The translations under genes and the position numbers were made by a program. This document shows, in pieces, positions 62,943 through 64,000 of a stretch of DNA of 64,000 bases (positions are counted from its first letter, which is position 1; each line of letters opens with the position of its first letter). Under the pieces are notes generated by a model. It did not search any database. It had not been told where the DNA came from and saw only the letters and a program-made list of their open reading frames with translations. Source of the stretch: an uncultured Eubacteriales bacterium (GTDB lineage Bacteria > Bacillota > Clostridia > Oscillospirales > CAG-272); NCBI GenBank assembly GCA_934467415.1, contig CAKSLQ010000012.1, positions 1-64,000 of the forward strand, read 5' to 3'.

Positions 62943-64000
62943 ATGCCGAAATATAAGACCTATGACGATGTCCCTGTGAAAAAGAAGTACAAGACCTATG
63001 ATGATGTCAAGGTCAAGACGCACTGGGAAGAAGATGCCTCGCAGCCGCTGGATGGCGACAGCGCCGCGAACAATCCCATAGCGCCGGCGCTGATCCTTGC
63101 AAAGCGGGACGGCAATGTTGCAGCGGCAAAAGAGCTGCTGGACAATGCGCCGTATGTGCAGGCGGGTCGCGACGGTATCAACTCCTATGCCGATGCCGTC
63201 GCGGAAATCGAACGGCAGGACGACGCCGCAAAGGCGGCCGCAGTGCAGGCGACTATGCAGCCGATGGGCTACGGCGGTCTTTCTAAGGCGCTGCGCGACG
63301 GCAGTATGCCGAAGAAGAAAAATACCAAAGTCAAGGAGACCCGCCGCGAGGGCAACCCGAAATACAACGATGACTATGTGCCCGGCGTGAACTACCCGAA
63401 GTTCCGCCCGTATGACGATGTGGAAAAAGAGCTTGCCGACGTACAGGCCCGGCGGGACACCGACTTCAACACCCGATTCCCAGAGGCGGAGGCGCTTGCA
63501 CAGAGAGCCATCGGCGGAAAGGACGCCGACGCAGACCGGCAGCTGCGGGAGCTGGCACAGCAGTATGCAGACGAGAACGCTGCCTACGACGCACGGATCG
63601 CGGAACTGAAAAAAGAGTCCAAGGACAGCAAGAAAAAGACGGTGCTGCAAAGGCGTGAGCGGGCGGCAGCGCAAACCGCCGATGCGGAGCAGACTCGCTT
63701 TTCCTCGCCGGAGCTGCGCACGATTGATGAAAAAATCAAAAACGCAGAAGCAGAGCTTGCCGCCGCAGAAACGGCACAAACGACCGCCGAAGATGCGGAG
63801 AGGGCGCTGCGCGAATACGAGGACACGCTGCGCGCAAACGGTGTATCCGAGCAATATTTCGGCGAAGACAGCCGCTATATCGAGCTGGCACAGGCGGCGA
63901 GCGATGCAAAAAAGTCAGCGGCATCGCAGAAAAATGCAGCCGGTGCGGATTTGTATGCGCTGCGCGGCGCAAAAACGCTGGCATCGGTGTCGGAAGAAGA
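62943..64000 (+). CDS. Large coiled-coil virion protein, truncated by window end
   Basis: At least 352 residues, open at the window edge. AAAGGAG precedes ATG 62943. The start repeats KYKTYDDVPVK and KYKTYDDVKVK in tandem and has a third echo (RPYDDVEKE, about residue 155). From ~160 on, charged helices dominate (KELADVQARRDTDFNTRFPE, EAELAAAETAQTTAEDAERA). Probably an ejection/internal virion protein like its neighbour; the C-terminal domains are outside the window and could include a lytic enzyme. Confidence 0.78.
   Translation, partial: MPKYKTYDDVPVKKKYKTYDDVKVKTHWEEDASQPLDGDSAANNPIAPALILAKRDGNVAAAKELLDNAPYVQAGRDGINSYADAVAEIERQDDAAKAAAVQATMQPMGYGGLSKALRDGSMPKKKNTKVKETRREGNPKYNDDYVPGVNYPKFRPYDDVEKELADVQARRDTDFNTRFPEAEALAQRAIGGKDADADRQLRELAQQYADENAAYDARIAELKKESKDSKKKTVLQRRERAAAQTADAEQTRFSSPELRTIDEKIKNAEAELAAAETAQTTAEDAERALREYEDTLRANGVSEQYFGEDSRYIELAQAASDAKKSAASQKNAAGADLYALRGAKTLASVSEE

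Larger units (their letters stand above)
37599..64000. mobile_element. Prophage integrated next to tRNA-Val (right end outside window)
   Basis: An integrase gene adjacent to tRNA-Val, a repressor/Cro control region, methyltransferases, a HUH replication initiator, terminase, portal, scaffold, capsid, endolysin and large virion proteins occur in one continuous block to the window's end. attL should involve the 3' part of the tRNA; the matching attR lies beyond 64000. No tape measure, tail-tube or sheath gene appears, and proteins of ejection type are present, which points to a short-tailed particle. That is inference. Confidence 0.92.

Noticed and set aside
37599..64000. Diversity-generating retroelement
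   Set aside because: No reverse transcriptase, Avd or template repeat was seen near the fibre-like genes. The collagen repeats explain the local repetition.

Overview
The window comes from a GC-rich, Gram-positive, strictly anaerobic bacterium, most likely a spore-lineage Clostridia member of the Oscillospirales type. I infer this from the class III ribonucleotide reductase pair nrdD/nrdG, MurC, a SpoVG-like protein, a MecA-like adaptor, the UPF0210/ACT-domain pair, and consensus sigma-A promoters with strong AGGAGG ribosome binding sites. No rRNA or taxon-specific marker is present, so I do not name a species.

Positions 1-37521 are chromosome. The left end holds a compact three-gene operon that reads as a peptide-modification (RiPP) locus: a 42-residue peptide with two Cys in its C-terminal part, an HprK-like P-loop kinase, and a radical SAM/SPASM enzyme. 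It has its own promoter, a stem-loop after the peptide gene, and a terminator. Then follow a sensor-domain/LuxR-type regulator, the ACT-UPF0210 pair, a lipoprotein-alr-solute-binding-protein stretch, aspS-truB, a PgeF-type laccase-domain protein, an SLH protein, a cation/proton antiporter, a MecA-like protein, murC, spoVG, a small phage-like regulatory module, an ABC exporter pair with a MarR regulator, a MATE exporter, the nrdD-nrdG-dUTPase operon with tandem NrdR-box-like sites, a sialidase-like protein, and two tandem MATE paralogues.

Intergenic chromosome is filled with modular palindromic repeats of roughly 100-260 bp. They share arms such as GCCTTCCCC/GGGGAAGGC or GCCTCCC/GGGAGG, and some carry a nested GATGTTTTTCGGTTTCGC module. 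One copy (195 bp, a multiple of three) lies inside the signal-peptide n-region of a lipoprotein gene. A half copy lies inside a prophage gene, where it is translated.

From 37522 a tRNA-Val(GAC) gene marks the left boundary of a prophage that runs off the right end. Next to the tRNA, on the minus strand, are integrase, a membrane protein, a transmembrane ImmA/IrrE-type protease and a repressor. A control region with four GTGA-N7-TCAC operators separates these from a plus-strand Cro-like gene and early genes, including two DNA methyltransferases and a HUH-type replication initiator. The late genes are terminase, portal, scaffold, capsid, a collagen-like protein, a papain-containing endolysin, a holin-like protein, and large coiled-coil proteins of ejection-protein type. 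No tape measure or tail-tube gene is seen, which fits a short-tailed (podovirus-like) particle, but the right end is missing.
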